DNA from: Taxillus chinensis
Lineage: Eukaryota > Streptophyta > Magnoliopsida > Santalales > Loranthaceae
NCBI GenBank assembly: GCA_023512835.1
Contig: CM042092.1
Location: forward strand, 13,056,498-13,120,497
Reading direction: 5' to 3'
DNA length: 64,000 nucleotides
Positions 47,601 to 58,806 of the stretch are shown one piece after another (the stretch's first letter is position 1; each line of letters starts with the position of its first letter). The notes beneath the pieces were generated by a model. The model saw nothing but the letters and a program-made list of their open reading frames with translations. It was not told the DNA's origin and ran no database searches. The translations under genes were made by a program, and so were the position numbers.

Positions 47601-48779
47601 TTACTTTCCTCCAGCTTGAATTAAAAACCTCTACTTTGTCCAACTTAGTGTGGCAGTTCATGGCAATCAAAATTTGGAGGCCTATTTATAGTCCTCCTGG
47701 GAGAGGTCCTGACCTTGCAGTTATCTTTTGATAATTTTATCTGGGAGATGTCCTGACCCTTGCAATAATCTTTTCATAATTTGATCTAATGTCTATATCG
47801 GAAGTAAGTCGACTAAACTTGTGCTAGCATATGGTCTCAAATTGTTTTTCTTTGTGCTTTGTTGGCGATGTAGTTCATGGAATCTCCTGCTCATACTTGT
47901 TGGCTTGCTTTAAAAGGTGCTGTTCGCTCCACATCATTCCTGTCTGCATTTGTTGGTATCTTTCAGGTATCTAGCTATTCACTTCCTTCCTGTTTCTTTG
48001 TAAGATTGCGTTTTATAATTGCTTCTAACTATTATTTGGCCAGGGGGTTATATGCTTACATAGAAATGTGGCACTGAAAGACCACAAGGTTGTTTATTGG
48101 GTGGCTGGTGGACTTGCTGCTCTCTCTGTACTATTGGAGAAGAAGGGGAGGCGTAGTGAACTTGGCCTATACGTGCTTCCTCGTGCCGGAGAGTCCTTGT
48201 GGTATATATTAGTCAATCGGCATCTTCTTCCTGACGTAAAAAATGCTGAGGTATGGAATTTCGTGTTGGCTGTTTTCGTTTTGACATCCATTTCAGTGAA
48301 ACTAGCAACCTGCACTCTTCTCTGCTCCAAAGCTTATTTACTTCTGGATGTACTGGTCCATTCTCTCTCCTAGTCTGAATATTGAAATATCTGAAGCTTG
48401 AACCAGCTATTCCGACAATTATTTTACCATGAAACAAATCATACATTTGCCCTCACTGGAAGATAGCTGTGTGTGCAGAAAAATGAGCTTTAACTCGATT
48501 CTGGTTCTATCACAGGTAGCTTTATTCTGTGCATGTATGGGAGGAATCATGTACTACTTAGAACATGAACCAGACACCATGGCTCCCTTACTGAGGGGTC
48601 TGATTCGACGCTTCCTTGCCAGCAGGATCAGCAATCCAGCCCCTTCATCAAACCGTAGTGCGTCATACACGTATCTGCAGGCTATTGATGCAATGAAGAA
48701 ACCAAAATTACAAGTGATGCAGGAGCCAGAAGCTGTGGCCTCTGAAGAGTATAATCTTGAGTCCATTCCTGGACTCTAG
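38080..48779 (+). CDS. TMEM135-like / Tim17-Tim22-Tim23-related membrane protein, eight exons
   Basis: Exons: 38080-38382, 45658-45797, 45926-46025, 46147-46245, 46771-47115, 47874-47966, 48044-48250 and 48516-48779. Every junction is GT-AG, phases agree, and the total is 516 residues. The N terminus has Glu/Arg-rich helices, then a Cys-containing motif ([11 protein letters not shown]) of the TMEM135 N-terminal type. Several hydrophobic segments rich in small residues follow ([66 protein letters not shown]). Animal TMEM135 acts on mitochondria and peroxisomes. Plant homologues, which I recall as At5g51150, are annotated as Tim17/22/23 family; their function is not settled. Start alternatives are ATG 37933 (upstream) and 38110 (MAELDKSD). 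Intron 1 is 7.3 kb and carries LINE and gypsy remnants. Confidence 0.9.
39116..39400. repeat. Diverged short direct repeats in intron 1
   Basis: The sequence TATAGATGTGATG-CATATTGGAATGTCACTTTGGCACCATGA at about 39127 recurs as TATAGATGTAATG-TGTATTGAAATGTCACTTTGGCACTATGA at about 39237, with a third, weaker copy near 39365. The period is about 110 bases. It lies just before the LINE remnant. Confidence 0.55.
39420..41226 (+). mobile_element. 5'-truncated L1-type LINE remnant
   Basis: Lies in intron 1 of the TMEM135-like gene, in the same orientation. The frame at 39599-40141 carries the reverse-transcriptase palm: [15 protein letters not shown], then CFADDTLLF (catalytic FADD, about 39891-39917), then a thumb-like [10 protein letters not shown]. 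After several stops, the region 40775-41110 shows the Cys/His zf-RVT motif ([15 protein letters not shown]) and [12 protein letters not shown], typical of the plant LINE C terminus. The 3' end runs out as AATAAAATTTC...TTATCAAAAAAAT. The 5' part of ORF2 and all of ORF1 are missing. Multiple stops and frameshifts mean it is dead. Confidence 0.85.
42895..45335 (-). mobile_element. Degenerate Ty3-gypsy retrotransposon fragment
   Basis: Antisense to the host gene in intron 1. Reading the minus strand from high to low coordinates, the order is protease-like region (45331-45128, [18 protein letters not shown]), decayed reverse transcriptase/RNase H (about 45060-44170, many stops), integrase zinc-binding segment (44121-43918, [32 protein letters not shown]), decayed integrase core, and integrase C-terminal region (43292-42902, [31 protein letters not shown]). 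Pol order is preserved, but no frame is continuous. Neither LTR nor gag is recognisable, so this is an internal fragment. A 23-base tandem repeat (TGACCCTTTTTCCAATTAYGATA, about 42923-42969) sits at its 3' end. Confidence 0.85.
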
Positions 48780-50818
48780 AACTCGCATTTGTGCAGTCGG
48801 GAAACCTGTAATGAGAGTTCCCAATTTGAGTCGAATTATAGGAATGTCATTCTTCATGGAGCAAGGATTCAGTCAATTGAGGAAAACTGTCGTGGTCCTC
48901 GTGGAACATGGTCTCCCATTTTATAATTTAAGTGCTGCTTTACCACATCATCCTCAGCCAATGGAAAGATCCACTTGGATCACATCAGCTTTCCTCTTGG
49001 GTCACCATAATTTTCCTCTTCGTTAGGTGAGACACTTGATTGCTTATGTTGTATGGCAGCTGTATTACATATGGACGCGCCTTGCCAGCATAAATTATAA
49101 GAACATAATACCAGTCTAGATCTAGAAAGCAATTTTGTGTTCTGAAGCAGTTTGGTATTTTTAAATAATAAAAACAGCTGTAGACGAGTATAAGAGAATG
49201 GGGGATAAATTAATATTAGTGTTGGAGAAATAGTATTGAAATAAAAATTAAGATGAAAGGACATTGGAATTAGTAAATGCCAACAAAAAATGTTATTCCA
49301 TCTCTCTTTGAACCTCACACCGTTGGAAACATGTTGTTCCATCTCTTCTTGAACCTCGGACATTGATTATGCATCCCGTGACAAATGGTTATACTTATAC
49401 GTAGATGTGGTTCATCTCTTTTTGAACCTTAGCCGCAAGAGCACGAATTAGCTAAAAAATTTAATAATATTAGATATAAATTGTATTTAAAATTTATATT
49501 TTGATTATAAATTTTAAAGTATTGGCTAGTTAAAAGTAATCTTATTTTTAAAAATTAATATAATCATACTAAGTGGGTCTCATGGTGTTCCTACAGCTAA
49601 GGGGTTATTTGGATAGTTGTGCATTGTTTGAGCAGTTCTGTAAATTATCATGTCATAATTTCTCAAAGCTTTATTGTTTATTGGTTGTGCAACGAGGATT
49701 TGTCTATTATTATGCTGATTTGGGCAAGAAAGACAAAGTAGAAATATTGTTGATATCTGTACCGTTCCATCTATTAAATGTTGAGGATGTCTGTAGCATT
49801 TGTGGCTGTAATAGCAATTTAAATTTTATCCATGCTCGTTTTGATTAGGTAATTTCTAGCCCAATAGAGGTGGCTGGAATAGGTATCCGCCTAAAACTAG
49901 AATGTCCACCCTTAAGTACGCTTGTGTCAATGTCTGGTGTAGCTTATTTTATTTAATAGTTTGTTTCAAATCATAACTAAACTCTTCCTCAAACTCCTTA
50001 ACAGTTAAGGTTTAGGTCTATAAATGACCATTCAAATACCTAATTACTCACCATTAACAAATAAAATGTCACATCAATTCTATATAAAAATTCTTATCTT
50101 TCTATAGAGGTTTCACATTACACACTCTTTGTCAAACTAATTGTTAATAATATTTAGTTTGCAGGCAACGCAATGCACTGTTTTAATATATTCTAACAGA
50201 CACGAAGGACTTTTTTGTTAGCACAATTTAAATTTTAATATTTAAATATCAGAACCAAAAAATAATCTAACAAACAGACAAGATAACCATTTATGAGTAT
50301 TCAACTTTAGTTTAACTGGCTCACTAAAGAGGCAAGGAGACCATGATACCTACTAATTTTTAATCTAAAACAATCAGTAGAGAAACTTTTATGTTATAAA
50401 AATAATATCTTACATAGCCTATTAGAGATATATATAGACAAAGACCAAGCACCCAGTTCACAATGAAGAACTAATTATATGTTGCTTTGAAGTAATAGAT
50501 GGGATTCTCGCCAGCTCTAGCGCCTATCAATACTGAAAGGACAAATAAAACAATGCATAAATAAATAAATAAATAGTCTTCTCTAAATGAATACAGACTA
50601 TAAACCTGCCAAATTGCAGCAAAAAAAAAAAGTAAGGGTTCTACCGGGCAATTATTTATATAATTTAATATCATTTAATATGAATCTAAATCTCCAGCAG
50701 CATTAGTGTACAACATAAAAATATTGTATAATTAAAATATTATATAAAAATATCATGTAATCTAAATCTGCTAGCATAAGGAGCTGTAAAGAATTAAATT
50801 TCTATCTCACTCATTATA
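48780..50818. other. 3' flank of the TMEM135-like gene and AT-rich intergenic DNA
   Basis: 48780-49030 is probably 3' UTR. Around 49290-49433 a short motif (CATCTCT-TTTGAACCT) occurs three times. The remainder is AT-rich with no credible open frame. Confidence 0.4.
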
Positions 50819-50984
50819 TTGTCTGTGCATCATCCTCATCAATATCCATATTTACTTCTGAATTATGGACAATTTTTTTCTTCAATTGGCATGTACTTTC
50901 GTCATGATTGGTCACCTTCTTACAAAGATGACACAATCTCAATGGCCTAGCGCAATCAATATATTTCCCCACATAACATCTGCA
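50819..50984 (-). other. Orphan exon-like segment with a CxxC-HxxxxC motif
   Basis: On the minus strand a pyrimidine-rich acceptor (TTTTTTTTTTGCAG) opens a frame that runs to a stop at about 50819. It encodes CHLCKKVTNHDESTC followed by a Lys-rich then Asp/Glu-rich tail (MDIDEDDAQTI). The Cys/His spacing resembles a zinc knuckle. No matching upstream exon was found within the neighbouring AT-rich DNA. It may be the last exon of a decayed gene. Confidence 0.3.
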
Positions 50985-52006
50985 AAAAAAAAAATTGCAT
51001 TTCAACACCTCCATCTTCCGGGCTTCACTTATATATAAGTTTTTTTAAATGTGGTGTCTATCACCTCTCTTTTCTTTGTTTGTGCTTGAAAAAATAATAG
51101 GGTGATAATATAGATCGTAGTTTTACCGAACTCGGAATGGAGATATTAATGTACACACTTTTGCTAAAAAAACAAAAAATGTAAACAAGTGAATTTCAAC
51201 ACCTTCATCTTGGGGTTCAACAAATATGTAATTTGCTTGGGATATAAAATATCACTACTAGTTCAGTCAAGAAAATTAAAAAATAAACAGAGTGACTAGC
51301 TATACTAGATATGCTGACAGAGGTGGGTGTGTGAGTGCTGCATTGCATAGAAAGACTTATATCAAATTTACAAGCACAGTAGTAACGTTCAAAGAGACAA
51401 TCACGCTCACTTCTTCTTAAAAAATTTTAATCCAACAAATATTATTATTACTTACGGATCCAACGGCTATAATATCAACTCTCACAATAAGTAGTATAAC
51501 TCGTAACATAAATATAAGCATATATATGTTTATCATACATTTAATTTGTATTGATATTTAGTGTATATATATACCATATATATAATAATATATTAACGAG
51601 ATCCCGAATAAGTTTAAGTATTATTATTTTCATCGTTTATTTCACCGCACGGTTAAAGTTTTGAGTGTGTGAAAACAATAAAATTAAAACAATGTAAAAA
51701 TATGTGTTCATGTTAGAGCAAAACAAGGATGAATGACTTATCAGAAATTAATTTGTTAAATTTAGACCTATATATAGGGCAAATATTATTATTGTGCAAA
51801 TTGAGAGGTGATGATATTAAAATTGATAAAAGTATATAATTTCTTGTAAAATTTTATTTAACAAGTATCATTGATGAATATATATATATATATAATTTCC
51901 CAAACATTGTCTACTAATTAAATAGTTTCACTCGTTCACCTGTTTTGCTAAACATGCATATATGCACTCGATGGGGGCATTAATATATTTTGGGGCAAAT
52001 GGATTA
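50985..52006. other. Intergenic region; start of the segmental duplication
   Basis: AT-rich and without genes. From about 51717 the sequence matches 62167 onward, marking the downstream edge of the duplicated F-box segment. Confidence 0.45.
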
Positions 52007-53720
52007 TTACCGGAGTGGGAGCAAGCTTTCTTCAATTGTGGTTTGACCAATAATGACGCCAGGGAGTGGTGCCGTTTCACCTACTTTTGTTTGGGTGTTC
52101 AAATCAAAGATAGTAGCCTCGTAATAGCCCATATCGTTTAGCCGGCATACGATGAACCTGTCTTTGGCGGCGATCCAAGAGATATCAACAGAGCTGTTGG
52201 AGAAACGAGCCTCAAGTTGAAGTTGAGGGCGAAGCACCTCAAATTCAAATTTAAGATGCCGAACCCACTCGCCCTCGCTGACCATCATCCACACACATAT
52301 CGCATCCCACCCGGGCGTATGCTCATTCCCCCCTAGCCGACTCTTTGCCAAACAGAGCCTTCCTTGGAGCAATAAGAACTTTCTAAAGCCAGCCGCAGAC
52401 TGGCCGATTGGAGGTCCCCGAAACATCCTGAAGGTTTCGTCTCTCACGTCGAACGAGATGACCATCTCATCATCATCGGCATCGCAGAAGTAGATGGCAC
52501 CGTCCAAGAAGATGGAAGTGGACCTGCAGAGTCTATGACCCAGGGCGTACTCCACCCTCCTCCACGAGAAACCCAGCAAACAATCGCAGTTACTGTCGTG
52601 CGCGTTAGTTAGGGTCATGACGTTGCATGCCCACGACGACGAAACCTGTTGGCCCCCAATATTAATATTTTGCTGCCAAATCGTGACCACTTTGTACTCG
52701 TCGGTGGAAGGGCTGTACCCGAACCCAACCGCAGCATCAGGAGGACATTTAGGATCAGGCGTAGGGAGGGTGCGACACTGCCGGGTGGTGGGGTTGCAGA
52801 GGATAAAGTCGACCCCCCCGTTTGCAAACAAAAGCAAGCCATTGATGGAGTACGGCAACATAACTGTGTTTTTGAAACTTCCGAGTGTCATCAGGAATCT
52901 AAGCCGGCCGCAGGGCAGCAGATAGTAGAGGTACACCCTGCCAGACAACCATTCCCATGGTGGGGTGTAGGTGGCGATGACCACCCCGGGAGAGGAGCCC
53001 CGGAGGCGCTGCATGTAAAGGTGTAAGTAATCGCGGACCACGTCGCCCCATGACTTGCTCAACCACGCCAACTTCACCACTTCCTGTGGTGACTCCAGCC
53101 GCAACAATACGCTCACCCGGTGGTCCACCGATAGCCTCTCCAATCCTGAACCGCCTTCCGTTTTCACCACTACTACTCTTTCCTCCTCCTCCTCCTCCAA
53201 TTTCATCCTCGCTTTCTTCCAATATTAATTTTACGTTTATATGATTATGATCTGAATCCTGATGATGATATTGTGCCGTCCGCGTTTATATTATGTGTAT
53301 ATATATATATATGCCGTATTGTATTATGTATATGGGTTCTGCTGTGATATTAGGGCATGCGTGGTCATGTTTGGCTTTCAGATAAATCTTTTATTATAAT
53401 TTATTTTTATTTTTTGTAGAATAAATTTTTATGCAACTAGCTCGCAACATCTTTGAGAAATATTGAACGGCTATGAACTTTTTTTCTTTTCCCTCTAATG
53501 AATTGAAAGGCTATCACGTCGTCACGGTTATCCAAAAATTATCCAATCTCGATTGTACCTAGTATTACTCATTTTTCTAACCTTCTACGTATGTCTCATC
53601 TTTTATTTCCATTTTTATTCATTTAAATATATTTTTAAAAAATTTTATTTACAATAAATAATTTTTTTTAAAAAATATTTATGAATAAACAGTAATTTTT
53701 AATAAAATATTATTATTTAT
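51717..53720. repeat. Segmental duplication, copy A (F-box gene plus flanks)
   Basis: Matches 62167-63998 in the same orientation about 10.4 kb away. Homology covers the F-box coding region, the 3' flank (AACAAGGATGAATGACTTAT at 51722 against AACAAGGATTAATGACTTAT at 62169; AGAGGTGATGATATT) and the 5' flank (GATTATGATCTGAATCCT, GGGCATGCGTGGTCATGTTT, TATGTCTCATC). Flank lengths differ by several AT-rich indels. Confidence 0.9.
52007..53206 (-). CDS. F-box protein with F-box-associated (FBA) domain
   Basis: A 399-residue, single-exon gene. After an acidic start (MKLEEEEEERVVVVK), a divergent F-box occupies about residues 20-62 (LERLSVDHRVSVLLRLESPQ, ...WLSKSWGDVVRDYL). The rest is FBA-like: ILCNPTTRQCRTLP, AAVGFGYSPSTDEYKVV, ISFDVRDETFRMF, WVRHLKFEFEVL. 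Such proteins are substrate receptors of SCF (SKP1-cullin-F-box) ubiquitin ligases; the substrate is unknown. The usual Leu-Pro at the F-box start is replaced by Leu-Ser, so SKP1 binding is not certain. A duplicate of this gene with broken frame lies at 62332-63664. Confidence 0.85.
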   Translation of the reverse strand: MKLEEEEEERVVVVKTEGGSGLERLSVDHRVSVLLRLESPQEVVKLAWLSKSWGDVVRDYLHLYMQRLRGSSPGVVIATYTPPWEWLSGRVYLYYLLPCGRLRFLMTLGSFKNTVMLPYSINGLLLFANGGVDFILCNPTTRQCRTLPTPDPKCPPDAAVGFGYSPSTDEYKVVTIWQQNINIGGQQVSSSWACNVMTLTNAHDSNCDCLLGFSWRRVEYALGHRLCRSTSIFLDGAIYFCDADDDEMVISFDVRDETFRMFRGPPIGQSAAGFRKFLLLQGRLCLAKSRLGGNEHTPGWDAICVWMMVSEGEWVRHLKFEFEVLRPQLQLEARFSNSSVDISWIAAKDRFIVCRLNDMGYYEATIFDLNTQTKVGETAPLPGVIIGQTTIEESLLPLR

Positions 53721-54373
53721 TTCCTATTCCTATACACCATTTAAAAGTTTTTACCTAGAATGTTTTTTTTAGAAATCAGTAAATTCTTTCCTAAAATATA
53801 AGAAAATATTGATAATGGAAGCATACCCAAATCTTTTTACACAATGCCGTGAGTGGTCTTCGGATTTGTCTGCGCTTGAGGGATTATGGTAACGGGAGAA
53901 GGGGCTGGGATAGGAGGATTATGGCAAATCCAGCAGTGATTGTTTTTGGTTCAGGCACGCTTAATCTTGGAGTTCCTCTTGAACCCTCACCAGAGAAGGT
54001 ATCCTAAGGGCTAAGGGGTAGTTGGGTTGGAAGTTCGTTCCATAGAATATACATTTATTGTCCTTAGTTACAAGTAATTGGATTGTTCATTTTTTATAAG
54101 CCTGAAAAACATTGAAGCCAACACCAGAGCTCAGAGATAAGGATAGCAGATATTATATGCATTAATAAAGGTTAATTAACAATATAAATCTATAACTCAT
54201 ATGGCTTAAAAATCAGAACTGTCATATTGTCAATCTAGTAATTTTCCTCATCCATAATGCAGCAAACAGTTTGTAATGTCATGGTGTTGGTTACCGGTTA
54301 GTTCCTGTTTTGAGTCATTATTGAAATGAAATAAGAACGATGACTTTGTTGAAGACTTGGACTTTTTTGATAC
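53721..54373. other. Intergenic spacer between the F-box and USB1 genes
   Basis: Contains one plus-strand exon-like segment (53921-53998, listed separately). Otherwise AT-rich, with the USB1 3' UTR expected just below 54374. Confidence 0.4.
53921..53998 (+). other. Orphan exon-like segment, plus strand
   Basis: An ATG at 53921 opens 26 codons with protein-like composition (MANPAVIVFGSGTLNLG, then VPLEPSPEK), ending at an AAG|GTATCC donor. The frame also extends upstream to about 53847. I see no partner exon before the antisense USB1 gene begins, so it is either a stray captured exon or chance. The protein family is not recognised. Confidence 0.25.
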
Positions 54374-57300
54374 TTATATGCCATCATGACTTTGTTCTTC
54401 CGATAGTTTACATATCTTATAGGTTTTGTTGCCTATTTTACACTCGATGCCGTTAAATTTGCAGCAAAATATATTATGTCTCTGTGGTAATCCTGTGGCT
54501 GTACCACGCCCCTTCATCACTTCCTGAACCACACCCTTGAGGCAAGTGCTTATATCACCCGAAGCCCAACAAACGGATATGTGAGGACGAGGATCCTGCA
54601 ATCAACCATCAATAAGCTAGCAGATTTGTTGTTATACAACAACAATATAAACTGAAAGAAGAACCAAAGAATCATGGCAGCTACGCTCTCACCTTATAAA
54701 ATTCAGGAAGATTGTGAAGTTTATAAACCTCATTGACCAGTTGAATATGCCTTTTAATCTAACACCAGTTGGAAATCTCAGAATGATAAACATAATTATT
54801 GAACTCTGAAGCAAGCAAGCATTTAAAATTGGCACCAGGTACTAAAATGTGAGTGTTTTTCTATCCATTGAATTTCAATTGCCGCATGGAATTGAAATAA
54901 TAATTTCATCATTTAAAATTAAAATAAAAAAGAACTTTATTACCTTTTAACATAACGTAAATTAATTTATTTTAAATTTTTATTATGGTATCTTATAAAA
55001 TAGACAAACCGTACTCATTACCACATTAAAAGATAAAGCTATTTGTCTAATATGAAATATTATGTCAATACAAGCCAAGCACAATATTAATTTTAAACAC
55101 TAAAACCCTATAAATACAAAAGACTATTAACATCGAACATTACTAGTACATTACTAATAATTACTCATTTATTGCATTTAGAACCCAAACACAACCATTG
55201 TAGTGAGGCTGGGTACACTTAATCTCTTCTTTAAATTTGTAAGTGACAGAGTTTGAATGCTAACAATATTCATGACATTATTTTAAATTTACATTTGGCA
55301 TTATTGGAGTTAAAAAAATACAGTACCATTGATTGGGTAGCAACCAAAAAAGTAACTAAATAATTAAACTAATAAACAACTCATTATTTGTGGAAAAGTG
55401 AAATAAATTTACATGCAGATTTCAATAATTTGCAAGTTTACTAATGCAAGAACATAACTAAGAATGCCAAATGTAACACATGCAATGTCCACAGCAGCCA
55501 CATCGTTACACTTAGACAACAATAAATACTCAGATACATTTAGATTATTATATAGACATAGGCATAGACTACCAGCAGCAGCATGTTGCTAATTTACATA
55601 AATACAAACAATAAAAAAAGTAAAGAGAGAGATACGTTAGCAACATACCTCAGCCAAGCCTCCAGCAATGACTTCTATTGAAAGAAAGGAACGTGATCGA
55701 TCATCATTGACGAAAACCTCCCAATTATTAAAATCAATCCAGTAGCTGTTTCACAGTCTCAAGAGATAAATGTTTTAGAATCAATTCATGAGAAATCTTC
55801 AGCAGCTCAGCAGAAAGCTCATATGCTTTACAATTGAATAAAATGAATTTAGTGAAAGATATAATCTAACCATCTCTGGAATTGCAGCTTTTGGCGAAGC
55901 ATTGACACAACTGAGTCAATCTGATGCACTCGAATTGGAACAGTTCTCCCCAGACTTATGTGGAATTCCCTTCCTAAAGCAACATGATCCAGTTTCTTAT
56001 CATCTTTGCACAGGATATTAACTGGAACATCAACATCAACAACATGGAGACCAGGCACATGGAAAGCCACCTTCTTCAAAAACTGGGCCAGCTCCCTCTT
56101 TGGTGTAGATGGTATGCGAACTAAAAGAACATAAGTCAGTAAAGATATGCTAAATCCCAAATAACATAGCATAAACGACAAAATAAAAATTTATGTTCTG
56201 AATGAGATTCCTAGACTAAAGCATTAGTTACATTACAAGTCAAATGTAGCTTATGTGATTACATTTTCCCTCAATTGCAACAGGAACACATGTATAACTG
56301 CTGTTGTAAAACACAAGTGATATTTGCCCCTTACCCCACAAATATTCCATGCAAGACCATCTATTAGACATATTTTAACTAGGATTTGATCAGAAGTGTT
56401 GCTCCCCTTGAGGAGATCAAGAGGGGAGTTGAATAGATCCACTCAAAATTTTCAAACAAGAAGAACACTACTTTAATCGTTTGGTTGCTTGCAATAAAAT
56501 AAGTAGAAAAATAATAGAGAAAAATAATGCTTTCTTATTTTTCCATTGAGAGAAAAATAGGATTTTTTGGGCTTGAGCAGTGCAGATGTGACTGAAAAAC
56601 CATATCAATGGGTTTTGGGATTAGTAGCTAATGAATTCCCAAGGGGAGGCACCTGCCCACTTTGGAAGTTGGATTCGTTATTGGTCAAGTGAAATTGGGC
56701 TTGCATATCTGAATGCAAACATGTGTACAATATGGTTTTTGCTTATCAGACATTCTACTATAGATTTTTTTCTCATCTTTTCCTAATTTCATACAAGTCA
56801 GTAGGAGCCCTGTTACCAAGCCTAGCTCAAAAAAATAGGAAATTCAATAGGCCCAATATACTATCATATTTGTGTGTACTTTGTTTCTTAAGAAACCATT
56901 TTCACCATAAATGAGTAAAGTGTGGTGTCCATATGTTGACATGATTAGAAATATGTAATATGTGGTGTAAGGTTTGGATAAGTAAAAAACTGATTAAATA
57001 TCATACCTAAGCAACCCATGATTTTCCTTGTAGAAATTGTTGGTTAATACAAATTAAGATTCATTTCATTTTGACAGAAACTGGATAAAAAATTTTGGGG
57101 TAGAAATATATCTCAACCCATTGATTAAATGGGTTTGACACTATGTTGGATTGCAAACCACATCAACATAGGGGTTATGATTAGTAATCAAGGGACGACA
57201 ACTGATCCTAACTCAAAATTGTTAATTTATTTCCAACCAAAAAGGGAAGAAATCAAAATCTGGTTAATACCACACCCATCAAAAACTGTTCAGGATAAAA

Positions 57301-58103
57301 TGTATGCAAAGAGAGAGGAGAGGTTTAGTGCAATCTATCTGCCCTTCACCATTTAGATCTTTGAAAATGAAAACCTCGCTCCTCTTTATAAGAAGTTATC
57401 AGTGAATTTTTTATCATTAGAAGAAGCGTATGTGTCAATGCCAATTCCACAGCTACAACTACAATGAGAAGAGAATTTGTTTATGTGATTCATTATTATG
57501 TTTTGGTTTGTAAAATGTAAAACAATAATAGTGCAGTTCCTATTGCCAGGAACAAGTGAATTATTGTTTATTCAGGTTACAAAATCTGGCTCTTTCAGTA
57601 TTAATGTTTAGAAAAGGGCAGTCTTACTAACTTAGATCAAATAGTTATGAAAGAATAGGTTTCCAACAGCTGCAACTAGGATGAAAGTTTCCAAGAGCGT
57701 AAACTTTGATGCTGCAATTACAGACTACAGCCAGAAAAATTCATGAAAACCAAAGTGTTTTCCTAAAACATAAGATCACGTACATCAGCCGACAAAAGCA
57801 GAAACGGCTTAATTTCATCGAGCAGTGACCAGTCAGTTTTACAATCCCAATTGAAACAGATTGACATAAACAACATCACGCTAAATGGGTCTGTACTATG
57901 GAAGCAGTAAAAGGAAGAAACAAAGTAGAAACCTGGTATATACACATGTAAGGCATAGTTGCCTTCGACATGAGGAAAGCTCCTGACCCGAATCGCCTGA
58001 CTGCTTTGCAAGTAATCAACGGTTCCTTCATCGTCAAAACACCGAGCAGTTGGTACAAAACTATGTACTAAGAAAATCGAAGTAACAGAATGATGGAAGA
58101 TGG

Positions 58104-58156
<53 letters not shown>

Positions 58157-58331
58157 AGATATGATTACCAAGGGAAATTGGGGGGCTGAGGAGTAAGAGA
58201 GGAGGTGGAGGCAAAGGTGTTGGCGGTTGAGAACTCGTGTCTTCAGTAGCTGAAATCGAGAACGTTGTCGGGGACGACGAATCCGAATCTGTGTCGGAGG
58301 TGTCTCCGTAAGAAGCCCGCAAGGCATCCAT
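54374..58331 (-). CDS. USB1: U6 snRNA phosphodiesterase (USB1/MPN1), six exons
   Basis: A 2H phosphoesterase that trims the 3' oligo(U) tail of U6 snRNA and leaves a protected end, stabilising the spliceosomal RNA in the nucleus. Exons on the minus strand: 58331-58169, 58067-57933, 56120-55871, 55745-55649, 54758-54693 and 54595-54374. All are GT-AG with agreeing phases, giving 310 residues. The N terminus is acidic/Ser-rich, then Pro-rich. It continues VRSFPHVEGNYALHVYIP, the first HxS motif (REFHISLGRTV), FNNWEVFVNDD and the second HxS motif (DPRPHISVCWA). The two HxS tetrapeptides are the catalytic signature. The exon 3/4 junction gives RCYWIDF, where I would expect Trp in place of Cys. 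The exon 2 start at 58067 was preferred because it has a good pyrimidine tract and keeps phase. A (CA)n tract begins 13 bases after the first donor. Confidence 0.9.
58106..58155. repeat. (TG)n microsatellite in USB1 intron 1
   Basis: About 24 uninterrupted TG dinucleotides, read as CA on the coding strand. It begins about 13 bases downstream of the exon 1 donor in an intron of only 101 bases. Confidence 0.95.
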
Positions 58332-58563
58332 GATCCCGCGAGTGGCATCACAGACAAAGATAATCCGTTTGGGAAAATCTTAAAACCGGCGTCACCAAGT
58401 TCAACGCCACCCAATCATGGATGGCCACGTAACCGAGAGGTAATAACCCTATTTGTCGTAATGATGTATAGTTGTAGTAAAAATATTTAAAACGTCCAAC
58501 GTACCACAGATATAGAAATAAATAAAAAGAGGAGGGGATCTGAATAAAAAAAGATATAAACAT
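58332..58563 (-). promoter_or_regulatory. USB1 upstream region
   Basis: The ~230 bases 5' of the USB1 start codon before a dispersed repeat begins. Probably contains the 5' UTR and promoter; no individual motif is clear. Confidence 0.35.
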
Positions 58564-58806
58564 GGCATAAAATCTGGTTTTGAAAGTGAAAAAGTATATT
58601 TTTTGAAAATCCTATAGCGGCAAACTCCCTATAGGAGTTTGGGAGCCGTGCGTCTCGTCAATAGCTGCAAATTAAAAAAATAGACCTAAATCGGATCACT
58701 ATGCGCAAAGGTTTGACCGTTTGAAATTTTCATCTGAAATTACAATTAACGAAACCTAAAAACCTATAGATCTGATCGTGGGAGAGATGATCAATACCTG
58801 ATCGAG
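58564..58806. repeat. Dispersed repeat, copy 1 (partner at 61619-61860)
   Basis: Shares with 61619-61860, in the same orientation, the blocks ACATAAAAT-TG-TTTTGAA, GGAGTTT/GGAAATTTTGG, TCTCGTC-ATA, CCTAAATCGGA-CAC, CGCAAAG-TT-GACCGTTTGAA, and GATGATCAATAC/GATCGATGACTAC. Downstream of copy 1 (58800-58890) CTCGAG/GCTCGAGC motifs are densely repeated. The text resembles LTR sequence of plant retrotransposons, but no primer-binding site was seen. Confidence 0.65.
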
